From: JBDHHQ01 sp039586035
GTDB taxonomy: Bacteria; Gemmatimonadota; Gemmatimonadetes; Longimicrobiales; Gaopeijiaceae
Length of the DNA stretch: 64,000 bases
Assembly (NCBI GenBank): GCA_039586035.1
Contig: JBDHLD010000035.1
Coordinates: 1 to 64,000, forward strand
Reading direction: 5' to 3'
The position numbers were made by a program, and so were the translations under genes. Position 1 is the first letter of the stretch. Each line of letters starts with the position of its first letter. Positions 9,001-15,776 of this stretch are shown here, in pieces. The notes beneath the pieces were generated by a model. That model was not told the DNA's origin. It did not search any database and was given only the letters and a program-made list of their open reading frames with translations.

Positions 9001-10347
9001 GGCACCCCGCTTTCGCTCGAGGTTGCCCGGAGCCGCGTGGTTCCGGACGGTGGACTGCTCTTGATCTACCACCTCGGCGAATCGGAGGGATACCTCCTGA
9101 TCGTTCCTCCGGCCGGCGCCGGGACACCTCAGGCCGTGGAGTTGCACGTCGGCGAAGCCGAGGCCGAACCCCTGGGCCTCGACCCGGGGCCCCTCACGTC
9201 GGACGCCGTCCAGGGGCTTTTTGCAGACCAGGAGAACGGCCTGCTCGCGGCGTTGGGCACGGGGACGAGCCGAAGCCGCCGCCTCGGCGGCGGCAGAGCC
9301 AGCGACGTCGAGCGTCTGCATGCCGCGTGGCGGGTTCTGATGCCCGAGTCGCTTTGGTCCGAGGTGGCCAGTGCCAGCGAGGTGATCATCGTGCCCGACC
9401 GGGCGCTCCATCACCTGCCGTTCCAGGCTCTGGTCGTAGACCCCGGCCAGGACCCCGGGGAGACCCGGTACTGGCTCGACGTAGGTCCCCCGGTCCGGTA
9501 CGCCCCGTCGGCCACGGTCCTCAACGCGATCTTGGAACGACCGCCGAGTCAGGGCGGGCTCGGGATCCTGAGCGTCTCCGACCCCATCTATGATCCGCTC
9601 GAGGCGGCCCGCGCCGGGCAGCTCGCTGGCGGCAGCGTAACCGCAAGCGGGTCGGCCGACGACATGCTCGTTCCAGACGCCGGGGCGACGGATGAGGGCC
9701 GAGCGGCATTCGAACGCACGGGCGCATCGCTGGCGCGGCTGCCCGGCACGGCAGAAGAGAGCGCAGCGATTGCGGAGGTGTATGGGCAGGATGCGTCCGC
9801 GGGTGGCGTGACTCTGCTACAGGGAATCGACGCGACCGAAGCCGCCGTGCGGGCGTCCCTCCAGGGCCACCGCATGCTGCATATGGCGACCCACGGTCTG
9901 GTCGCCGAATCGGGTCAGGACCTTTTCAGTGGCCTGGCTCTGACACCCGTGTCGGGGTCGGCCCTGGAGCGGCAGGACGGATTCCTGCAGCTCCACGAGA
10001 TCTACAATCTGGATCTGACGGACCTGGAGCTCGCAGTCCTCTCGGCCTGCGAGACCAACGTGGGCCGCACCGTGGAGGGCGAAGGCGTCTTCGCCCTGTC
10101 CAGAGGGTTCCTGGCCTCCGGAACCCGTCGCGTGGTGGCGAGCCAGTGGGCGGTCAGTGACGCTTCGACCGCCGTCCTGATTGGGGCGTTCTTCGAGGCG
10201 TTAGCCGCGTCAGAGCGGGAGGGTTCGCGGGTGGACTACGCCCAGGCCCTTCAGGATGCCCGTTTGGCCGTGCGTACTCACCCCGACCATCCGGAGTGGG
10301 CCGACCCGTACTATTGGGCGCCCTTCATTCTGATCGGAGCCAACTAG
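6100..10347 (+). CDS. exported PPC-TPR-CHAT protein (clan CD cysteine protease)
   Basis: This 1415-residue protein begins with a long basic stretch and a hydrophobic export segment (about 32-47, VALSVMAAALAVSAGAEGQ). Next come a pre-peptidase C-terminal-like beta domain (about 60-150), a long TPR array of the kinesin-light-chain type (about 165-826, roughly 14 repeats with LGPDHPDVA and EALALxxRAL signatures), a coiled coil (about 895-960) and a CHAT domain (about 1075-1415). The CHAT catalytic pair is His1265 in MLHMATHG and Cys1317 in AVLSACETN, and the end motif (WADPYYWAPFILIG) is typical. Start 6100 (ATG) lies one base after the caspase stop, with GGCGGAG upstream; a later start near the hydrophobic segment is possible. 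CHAT and caspase belong to the same protease clan. The TPR array probably binds a substrate or the partner caspase. Confidence 0.88.
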   Translation: MRQSPRALGQRVWRFACRTSPYRESRGRSNGGVALSVMAAALAVSAGAEGQAPARRLPLDQALVDTLAPGQRHHWSVAADSGQALRVAIHQRGIDVAVSLLDAQGLRVATFDQTLADGTEAVAFVATTAGPWTLVVWPFDEQAPGEYAVEPPTIGPATDSDRAAMALEMSTEGNRHYNAGRYPEAEYLYGRALQLWEASIGVENSDGALALHNLGVLYGVQRRFDEALPPLELSLQVSEALSEPDRLLIPETLRELGLVTFNLGRQDEAESFWRRALQARESALGPAHPSVAGDAYSLGSLYIRQGRFAEAEPLLERSVTLYESAGVPDLDLARSLHALGVAQHALARYEGARVTLERALAIREQILGPDHLEVGETASNLAQVHQDRGRYEEALALSERALGILETNLGPDHPELSTPLLNHGGLLRDRGDLAGADSLLTRALRIDEQALGPEDSQTARGLNALGALRELQGRYSEAEDLHARALSARETSLGSAHPDVAVSLSNLAGVLFQLGRYDEARPLYERSLPILETTRGPDHPNVATVLNNLAAVREAQGDWEEALALDLRALAIREAALGPDHPDVAMSRNNLGTKYQAGGRNREAEAEFRRALAIWEAARGPDHQDVALALLNLGNLYEHLDRRGEAADLFLRAVTINETALGPTHPYVAAGKSQLSSLYRYIGDLAQAERLMLEALAIWEGALGPSHPQTARARNDLAAMYGEERHAEAEALYQRAIRDLEAALGPEDVSVALVRRNLAQLYQVQGRFAEALAEHSLAIQIQEAAGVEPVALASGYYWRGRVRRELDDTAGAMSDFETAIATGEDLRLETGGGEDVRAGFFRRYHGAYGQMIELKIRSGDLESAFSYAERGRARTLLDQIALGGVDLLADIEPGRRAELEARDTQARARKAAYAQRLTSLQASPALEEPQQRRQLEATRDSLRMAEAEFVQVYNEIKSESPTWRRSRGTPLSLEVARSRVVPDGGLLLIYHLGESEGYLLIVPPAGAGTPQAVELHVGEAEAEPLGLDPGPLTSDAVQGLFADQENGLLAALGTGTSRSRRLGGGRASDVERLHAAWRVLMPESLWSEVASASEVIIVPDRALHHLPFQALVVDPGQDPGETRYWLDVGPPVRYAPSATVLNAILERPPSQGGLGILSVSDPIYDPLEAARAGQLAGGSVTASGSADDMLVPDAGATDEGRAAFERTGASLARLPGTAEESAAIAEVYGQDASAGGVTLLQGIDATEAAVRASLQGHRMLHMATHGLVAESGQDLFSGLALTPVSGSALERQDGFLQLHEIYNLDLTDLELAVLSACETNVGRTVEGEGVFALSRGFLASGTRRVVASQWAVSDASTAVLIGAFFEALAASEREGSRVDYAQALQDARLAVRTHPDHPEWADPYYWAPFILIGAN

Positions 10348-10440
10348 CCCGAGGTACGGTACCGTTGCGACCTTCGTCGGGGGGAATCCTCGGCCGCACG
10401 CGTGCCCCAGCGACCACTCAGACCGGAAGGCGAACCGAGC

Positions 10441-11595
10441 ATGACCTTTCGAACCGGCTTCGCGCAGATGTTTGCGCTGGCCTTGCTCATGGCAACGGCC
10501 TGCGGCGCCCCTGGAAGTCACACGGATCCGGGCGGATCCGCCGATCCCGACACCGGAGACGGGGTGTCGAATCCGAGGGGCGATGGCGGGCCTGGGCCGT
10601 CCGCTTCGGACCCGGGCTACGTTGAGATGGGGGTATACTTCGCCACGGATCGGGACTGGCACGTTAGCCGAGGGGTCTTCACCGGGGAGCGTGGTAGCGG
10701 CTCCCTGGCGTTCGGGCACACCAAGGTCAGTATTCCAAACACGCACGAGGTCGGTTCCCTCGAGGCACCGCCATGGTGGCGCCTCTGGGATCGCGACTCG
10801 CCCTCCGAATTCGTCGTCCTGCTCTCGATCGACCGCTTCGATGGCTTGGTGGAGTTCAGCGACAGCATTGGCAAGGCGTTGGCATCGGCGACGAGCGACG
10901 AGATTCTCGTCTTCGTCCACGGGTTCAACACTTCCTTCGCGGACGCCGCTCGCCGGACCGCACAGCTGGCGTACGATCTACGCTTTCCCGGCGTTTCGGT
11001 CTTCTTTAGCTGGCCCTCTCGAGGCGAAGCCGGTGAGTACGCCGCGGACGAGACGAGCGTCGAATGGAGTCAGCCACACTTTGACCGCTTCCTTCAGATC
11101 AGTCTTTCGCAGCTCGGCGCGCGCCGGGTCCATGTGATCGCCCACAGCATGGGAAGCCGGGTTCTGAGCAGGGGCCTGGCGGCGCTGGACCCTTCTGCGC
11201 TGCCCCCGGAGGCCGCGGAACTCCGCCAGGTCGTTCTGGCTGCGCCCGACATCGACCTCGGCATCTTCAGGCAGCTTGCTGCTGAGTTTGCAGGGAAAGC
11301 GGACCGAATCACCCTTTACGCATCGGCCAGCGACCGAGCGCTTCAGCTTTCGTACGGCGTGCACGATTACCCCCGAGCCGGGGGCCAGGCCGTGCCTCTG
11401 GCTGGCATCGAAACGATCGACGCCTCCGGGGTGGAGACAAGCTTCCTTGCACACTCCTACTTCGGAGACTCGATTCTGGGCGACCTCTATTCGACGATCG
11501 TGCTGGAACTTCCTACCAGCGACCGATTCGGCCTTGCCCCGGTCTCGAGTCCGGAGGGTCCGTATTGGCGCCTCCTACCGGGAGCCTTCCGGTAA
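10441..11595 (+). CDS. lipoprotein alpha/beta hydrolase, DUF900 type
   Basis: The 384-residue product starts with a lipoprotein signal (MTFRTGFAQMFALALLMATAC; lipobox MATAC), a disordered Gly/Pro/Asp linker, and then an alpha/beta hydrolase domain of the DUF900 group (about 80-365). Landmarks are VEMGVYFATDRD, ILVFVHGFNTSFADAARRTAQL (oxyanion region), VSVFFSWPSRG, and the nucleophile elbow HVIAHSMGSRV with Ser236; an Asp in VLAAPDID and a His in FLAHSYFGD are candidates to complete the triad. It lies 93 bases downstream of the CHAT gene on the same strand and is probably part of its operon. Substrate is unknown; DUF900 hydrolases are generally unassigned esterases. An in-frame ATG does not exist upstream, and the signal peptide supports 10441. 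Confidence 0.82.
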   Translation: MTFRTGFAQMFALALLMATACGAPGSHTDPGGSADPDTGDGVSNPRGDGGPGPSASDPGYVEMGVYFATDRDWHVSRGVFTGERGSGSLAFGHTKVSIPNTHEVGSLEAPPWWRLWDRDSPSEFVVLLSIDRFDGLVEFSDSIGKALASATSDEILVFVHGFNTSFADAARRTAQLAYDLRFPGVSVFFSWPSRGEAGEYAADETSVEWSQPHFDRFLQISLSQLGARRVHVIAHSMGSRVLSRGLAALDPSALPPEAAELRQVVLAAPDIDLGIFRQLAAEFAGKADRITLYASASDRALQLSYGVHDYPRAGGQAVPLAGIETIDASGVETSFLAHSYFGDSILGDLYSTIVLELPTSDRFGLAPVSSPEGPYWRLLPGAFR

Positions 11596-11604
11596 GACAC
11601 CGAG

Positions 11605-11848
11605 CCCCCTGATCTAGATCGGCCGAGCACCTCGGCAAAGACCCTTTGGAAGTTGCCACCCAGGATGTCGCGCACGTCGTCTTCCCCGTAGCCATGCTCG
11701 CGTAGGCGGCGGCCACACGCACGATCTCGGCGTAGTCGCTGAACCCCTCGATGTTGCGCATCGGAGAGCGGATGTCGGCGGTCACGTGCTCGTTGTAGCG
11801 CGCCGTGAACGCGGCGTACGCTGGGGCACCGAAGGGGTCGTGGGAGCC
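11605..11848 (-). pseudogene. C-terminal fragment of membrane dipeptidase (peptidase M19), frameshifted
   Basis: Reading leftwards, one frame gives FGAPAYAAFTARYNEH then ADIRSPMRNIEGFSDYAEIV, and another frame continues with EHGYGEDDVRDILGGNFQRV and FAEVL. Joined, these match the end of M19 renal-dipeptidase-like proteins (GFSDYxEIVRALxxxGYxEDDVRxILGGNFxRVF). The break lies near 11710-11735. No N-terminal metal-binding half is present; the fragment begins where the IS91 transposase remnant ends, which suggests that the element landed inside or beside the gene. Confidence 0.7.
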
Positions 11849-12240
11849 TCAGGGGTCGAAGTCGTCGGTCAGGGACTGGTCGAACTCGAAGTCGGGGACG
11901 GGGTCGGGCTCGGCGGGGTCGAAGGCCGGTGTCTGATCGAGGAGCCCGGTGAGGAGATCGCTCTGAGTTGGCCCGCGGGCGGGCGAGAGGGGCGGGGGCT
12001 TGTGGGGGAGGCCCTCACCCCACGCAACATGCGTTGCGCGGGGGCCCCGGTTCGAGGTGGAGGAGGATGGCGGAGACGACGGGCGGATCGGTGAGGAACG
12101 CGAGGATCCTCATCTCTCCACCACACGCGGGACAGAGCAGCGGCAGCACGTCGTAGATGCGAGCGAGCAGGACGGCCCATCGGATTCGGGCAGGGGAGGC
12201 GCTCTCGGGCGCCGGCGACCGCTCCACCCTGGGCGCCCCC
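11849..12240 (-). pseudogene. C-terminal part of an IS91-family transposase, disrupted
   Basis: Leftward reading gives PARIRWAVLLARIYDVLPLL, CPACGGEMRILAFLTDPPVV and SAILLHLE in one frame, then PPPLSPARG and a second frame ending DPVPDFEFDQSLTDDFDP-stop. This matches the conserved tail of IS91/IS801-like rolling-circle transposases (WAxLLARIYxVxPLxCPxCGxEMRIxAFxTDPxxVxxILxHL, PPPLSPARGP, DFDFDQ). Between the two parts a palindromic insert (12018-12043 and flanks) replaces the usual LPHRP-type linker and shifts the frame. The N-terminal catalytic half is not attached; a matching internal fragment lies at 13441-13785. Confidence 0.75.
12018..12043. repeat. hairpin-forming palindromic insert inside the transposase remnant
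   Basis: CCCC-A-CGCAAC (12018-12028), loop ATGC, then GTTGCG-C-GGGG (12033-12043) forms a 10-pair stem with one A/C mismatch. It sits exactly where the transposase alignment is interrupted, so it looks like a small mobile palindrome of REP or MITE type. I found no second copy in the window. Confidence 0.5.
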
Positions 12241-12510
12241 AGCAAGTACACGCCCTGCTTCGCGGAGGACGAGTCGGACCCCGACTGGGAGCCCCTGTCG
12301 GTCTCGCAGGGCGTCGGGGCGGGACGCGACGCGGTCACCCTGTTCCAGGGCGACGGGCTGACCGGGGTCATGGACCAGGGCTCCCGCACCCCCGAAGGAT
12401 TGGCCCGTTCGCTCGCCGCCAGCCTCCTGGCCGTGGGCCACACCAAGCTTTGCGAGTGGGCCCCGGCCGTCGTGGTGCTGTCGCCCGAGCACTACCGTCG
12501 GGTGCCGGAC
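12241..12510 (+). pseudogene. unrecognised coding fragment, rightward
   Basis: A rightward frame here gives plausible protein sequence: ESDPDWEPLSVSQGVGAGRD, then LFQGDGLTGVMDQGSRTPEG and LARSLAASLLAVGHTKLCEW, then VVVLSPEHYRRV. It has no credible start, and it runs into a different gene fragment around 12510. I cannot name a family. It may be the middle of a gene captured between the two transposase parts. The leftward frames over the same bases look less protein-like. Confidence 0.3.
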
Positions 12511-12818
12511 CCTACCACATGTTCCCGGGCTCGGGTCTGCACAACGAGTTGTCTTTTCTCGTCGATGCCGGCCTGACTCCCACGGAGGCGATTCAGAGCG
12601 CGACGATCAGACCGATGGAACTGATGGGGCTGAGCGATGTGCTGGGCACGGTGGAGCCAGGGAAGAAGGCGGACCTGGTCCTGCTCGACGCGAACCCTCT
12701 CGCAGACATCTCAAACACACGTCGGGTCGTTGGGGTCTGGGAGGCAGGCCTCTTCTACGACCGAGAGGAGTTGGACTCCATGCTCGCCGCGGTAGCCAAA
12801 GAACAGGAGAGGCGGTGA
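12511..12818 (+). pseudogene. C-terminal fragment of an amidohydrolase (imidazolonepropionase-like)
   Basis: The frame gives PYHMFPGSGLHNELSFLVDA, GLTPTEAIQSATIRPMELMG and LGTVEPGKKADLVLLDANPL, ending in LDSMLAAVAKEQERR-stop. These are the standard last segments of secreted metal-dependent amidohydrolases (LVxAGxSPxEALxAAT, GxxxxGxxADLxxLDxNPL). About three quarters of a normal gene, including the HxH metal site and the other metal ligands, is missing upstream. It is therefore a truncated, presumably inactive remnant. Confidence 0.8.
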
Positions 12819-12913
12819 CGGCGTACCTCGGTTCGGCTCCCACCTCGACCGGTGCCTCGCCCACCCACCCCGGGGCGGGCGAGGCAATCTCCAGTGCCGC
12901 GTGCGTGCCCTCT

Positions 12914-13420
12914 TCAGCCGACGGAAGGAGGGCGCACCTGGATGTTGCCCCGGATCGGGTTGAACCCGAAGAGCTGCATGAAGAAGTCCAGTTGGGCGGA
13001 TGGGAAGACCTCGGGGGTATTGCATACGGCTTGGTACTGGCCTTCAGGGACCGTGCCGAAACCCATGATGCGGTCGGGAGCGGCTGCCGTGCCCCCCTGA
13101 CCATTGTCCTCGACCGCGAACAACACGCGCGCCCCGGTCTCGTACGGAATTCCCGAAGGTACCGGGGCCTGACCGTAGCCCCGGGTGAGGGTGCCCACGA
13201 TCCAGGCCTGGTTGGGCTTGTCGGGACGAATGTAGACGCACTCGAGGTCCGCGTCCCAAGCCTGGCCCCGACCGCGATTGTTGAACTGTGCTTTGCCACG
13301 TGCGGTGCCGTCCTCGTGCACCTGAGCGGTGAACGAGAAGGTCCGAAACGCGCGGTCTCCCTCTGCGGAATAGCAGAACGTGCCGTCGTCGGAGCATAGC
13401 GCATGGCCGCCGCCGGACAT
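12914..13420 (-). pseudogene. fragment of a secreted protein of unknown function
   Basis: The 168-residue stretch from the ATG at 13420 is beta-rich (FRTFSFTAQVHEDGTARGKA, QAWIVGTLTRGYG, GARVLFAVEDNGQGG, ending NPIRGNIQVRPPSVG-stop). It resembles the C-terminal part of a family of secreted hypothetical proteins with GSGH..., RTFSFxAxxHxDGxxxGxxQ and VEDNGEG-like motifs. The expected signal peptide is absent: the frame upstream of 13420 runs into IS91 transposase sequence. An intact short gene starting at 13420 cannot be excluded, but truncation is more likely. Confidence 0.5.
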
Positions 13421-13440
13421 GGTCGCCCTGGACTCGCTCG

Positions 13441-13785
13441 CCTTGCAGCTCCCACACGCGGGACAGCGAAGGGCGGGCGGGCACAGTAGCGGACGAGTCG
13501 CTCGATGCCGGCCCGGTCCTCGGCCTCGATGCGCACGGAGGCGTCGATGCTGAAGCCGCCCGAGCCCTGCCAGGTAAGCATGCCGGCGGCATCGAGCTCG
13601 TCGAGAAGTCCTTGGCGACGGAGGGCACCGCCTTCGGATGCAAGTGGTCCGGAGGACGCGTTTCTGGATGACGGACTCCACCTGAGCGATGCGATCGGGC
13701 GTCAGGGCATACGCCTCGTGGAACGCGATAACGCTGTCGTCGGCGCCCTGGACGTCAACGGTGGGGACGCGGCCTGACGCCCGAA
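13441..13785 (-). pseudogene. middle part of an IS91-family transposase, frameshifted
   Basis: One leftward frame gives VIAFHEAYALTPDRIAQVES and VIQKRVLRT, and a second gives LRRQGLLDELDAAGMLTWQG, SGGFSIDASVRIEAEDRAGI and ERLVRYCARPPFAVPRV. The block matches the Y2-transposase domain region preceding the conserved LxRYCARPPFAL motif of IS91-like enzymes. The frame changes near 13640-13660. The sequence stops at about 13447, and the C-terminal part of such a protein is found 1.2 kb away at 11849-12240 in the same orientation. The zinc-binding N-terminus is not visible upstream of 13785. Confidence 0.7.
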
Positions 13786-13828
13786 GGATAGGTAGGCCTA
13801 CAGCCGGTCTACGATTCTCGACGGCCCG

Positions 13829-14893
13829 TCATGACAGGACGAGCGCCGCGACGACGGTCGCGTAGATTATCAATACGAGCGCGCTCTCGAAACCGATGTT
13901 CCCGATGCCGTGACGCTCGCGCCTCAGAAGTCCCATCAGGAGCACGCCGGCCAACAAGATGCTGACGCCGTTCCAGATCAGCTCGTCGGGCCCGAGCGCC
14001 TCGTACAGAGACCCCTCCGTGAAGAGCACGTCTGAGACGGCCAGGAAGAGTACGTCGAAGGAATTGCCGCCGAGGATGTCGCCAACGGCCAGGGTCAGGG
14101 CGCCCCGACGTACGGCCGTTATGGCGATAACGAGCTCGGGAAGTGACGTCGAGATCGAGGTGAAGATTCCGCCGACGACGCTTTCGTCGAGGTGTGTACG
14201 GCTCGATATCGAAATGCCGAACTCGGCGATGGCCCAGCCGGCCATTGCGACGACTGCGGCCAGGCCCAGGAAGACCAACCAGTCGACCAAGGTGGCTTTC
14301 GACTTGACCGGTCGATCCCGAGACTCACGCTCAGTCTCACGCGTAAGGCGCGGATGCCACATGGGCTCTTCATGAGCCCGGTACACCAGACGTACGCCGA
14401 AGCCATAGGCGACTGGGAGGATGAGGGATGCAGGATGGATCCATCCCAGGGTCAAGGTTGGAACCGCGAACGCGATCAGTGGAATCGCCAGCATGACGAT
14501 GAGCAATGCGTTCTGCTGAAGATTCGCCTCGGAAGCGGCCGCGTGCTCGAGATTCGCCCGCCGGTAGACGATGTCCGCAAGCGCCAGGAAGACGGTCTGC
14601 GCCGCGATCCCACCGAGCCCATTGCTGGCGGCAAGGGACGCGTGGCCGGCTGCCGCCGCACGGCCCGACGCCACGATGCCCGACAGAGACGTGCTCGCCC
14701 CGATGAACACCGCGCCCATGATGGCCTGGCCCAGCCCGGTCACTCTGGCCAGGTGTTCAGCGCGAATCGTCATCAGCACGCCGCACAGGCCAATTGCCGC
14801 GGCAGCGACGACAAACCCAACGATGCTAACGCTCAAAGACAACGCGCCGACTCCTCGGTTAGAGATGCCACCAGTCGCAGAGTGCAGGTGCAT
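13829..14893 (-). CDS. sodium/calcium exchanger-family (CaCA) membrane protein
   Basis: The 354-residue protein has about ten membrane helices in two halves with the inverted alpha repeats of CaCA antiporters. Alpha-2 is canonical: SISTSLPELVIAITAVRRGA followed by VGDILGGNSFDVLFLAVSDV. Alpha-1 reads GASTSLSGIVASGRAAAAGH and then SNGLGGIAAQTVFLALADIV, so the usual Pro-Glu of the cation site is Ser-Gly. A hydrophilic loop near the middle (PRLTRETERESRDRPVKSKA) separates the halves. The start at 14893 (ATG) is chosen because homology begins soon after; a GTG at 14998 is in frame. No strong SD is seen. It is the first intact gene right of the IS91 scrap region; ion specificity is unknown. Confidence 0.8.
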   Translation of the reverse strand: MHLHSATGGISNRGVGALSLSVSIVGFVVAAAAIGLCGVLMTIRAEHLARVTGLGQAIMGAVFIGASTSLSGIVASGRAAAAGHASLAASNGLGGIAAQTVFLALADIVYRRANLEHAAASEANLQQNALLIVMLAIPLIAFAVPTLTLGWIHPASLILPVAYGFGVRLVYRAHEEPMWHPRLTRETERESRDRPVKSKATLVDWLVFLGLAAVVAMAGWAIAEFGISISSRTHLDESVVGGIFTSISTSLPELVIAITAVRRGALTLAVGDILGGNSFDVLFLAVSDVLFTEGSLYEALGPDELIWNGVSILLAGVLLMGLLRRERHGIGNIGFESALVLIIYATVVAALVLS

Positions 14894-15271
14894 CTGACGG
14901 ATAGGACAGCCAAGAGGGCTCGCGAGGCAAGAGGCCAGGACCGAGATCACTCCCTCGCCTCCAATGCGCAACGGCCAACCCGGTGACCAGCGCTCCACGC
15001 CCTACCCCCCGCCACCAGTCAGGCGAGCTTCAAGCATCCTTGGATCGGCTGGTCGGGTCGGACCCGGAATCGCGAGCGGGTCGCTCCAGGGGCCCGGGGT
15101 GCTCCAGGGGAATCGTCGACACAGGAGCTGCACCCGACGACTTGCGAGGAAGGGGCCGGTCAGCGATCCGTGTATCCCAGAACGCAACGTGGGTCGGCCA
15201 GGGTCGTTCGTCGTGCCGACGAGTCACCGAACACAAGCATCTCACCGGACACAGCATCGAGGGAGGGGACC
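14894..15271. other. gene-free stretch
   Basis: This 378-base gap lies between two divergent genes. I see no protein-like frame, RNA gene or strong hairpin in it. It should hold the promoters of the exchanger and of the SnoaL-like gene, but no clear -35/-10 pair stands out. Confidence 0.4.
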
Positions 15272-15709
15272 ATGGACAACAGGGTAGATCGTCGAGCGTG
15301 GGGCATCGCGATGGCGTTGTTGGTCACCCCACTGCCGCTCGCCGCTCAGTTCGTCGGACCCGAGGCCGACGCGGTTCGCGTTCGCGAGACGGCCTTCGCC
15401 CAGACTATGGCGGACAGAGATCTGGAGGCGTTCCTTTCGTTCGTCGATCCCGAGGCGGTGTTCTTCAACGGAAACGAGCCGCTCCGCGGAATCGCCGCCA
15501 TCGAGGAAGCATGGAGCGCGTTTTTCGAGGGTCCCACGGCTCCGTTCTCATGGAGACCGGATCTCGTGCAGGTGCTCGAATCCGGAGACCTCGCGTTCAG
15601 CTCCGGGCCGGTGATGGCACCGACCGGCGAGGAAGTGGGTCGGTTCAACTCGATCTGGCGCAGGAATGCGGACGGCGTTTGGCGGGTAGTGTTCGACAAG
15701 GGATCGTGA
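15272..15709 (+). CDS. secreted SnoaL-like / DUF4440 (NTF2-fold) protein
   Basis: The 145-residue protein has a signal peptide (WGIAMALLVTPLPLAAQF) and then one NTF2-fold domain (VRVRETAFAQTMADRDLEAF, VDPEAVFFNGNEPLRGIAAI, RFNSIWRRNADGVWRVVFDKG), matching DUF4440 proteins. These have a cone-shaped pocket and either bind small molecules or act as isomerase/hydrolase-like enzymes; no specific activity can be read. Start 15272 follows GGGAGGGG at good spacing. A TPR gene follows 67 bases later on the same strand. Confidence 0.8.
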   Translation: MDNRVDRRAWGIAMALLVTPLPLAAQFVGPEADAVRVRETAFAQTMADRDLEAFLSFVDPEAVFFNGNEPLRGIAAIEEAWSAFFEGPTAPFSWRPDLVQVLESGDLAFSSGPVMAPTGEEVGRFNSIWRRNADGVWRVVFDKGS

Positions 15710-15776
15710 GACGGCGACCACTCCTCCGCCGATTTTCGCACTTGCCCGGCCTCGGCTCGATCGGGATCATAGATAC

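Noticed and set aside
3981..10347. CRISPR-associated or gasdermin-linked CHAT/caspase defence module
   Set aside because: No Cas7-11, Csx or gasdermin-like gene is near, and both proteases carry export signals.
12607..13581. 324-residue leftward frame
   Set aside because: Only its first 60 residues are IS91 transposase; the rest is arginine/proline-rich shadow sequence of the secreted-protein fragment.
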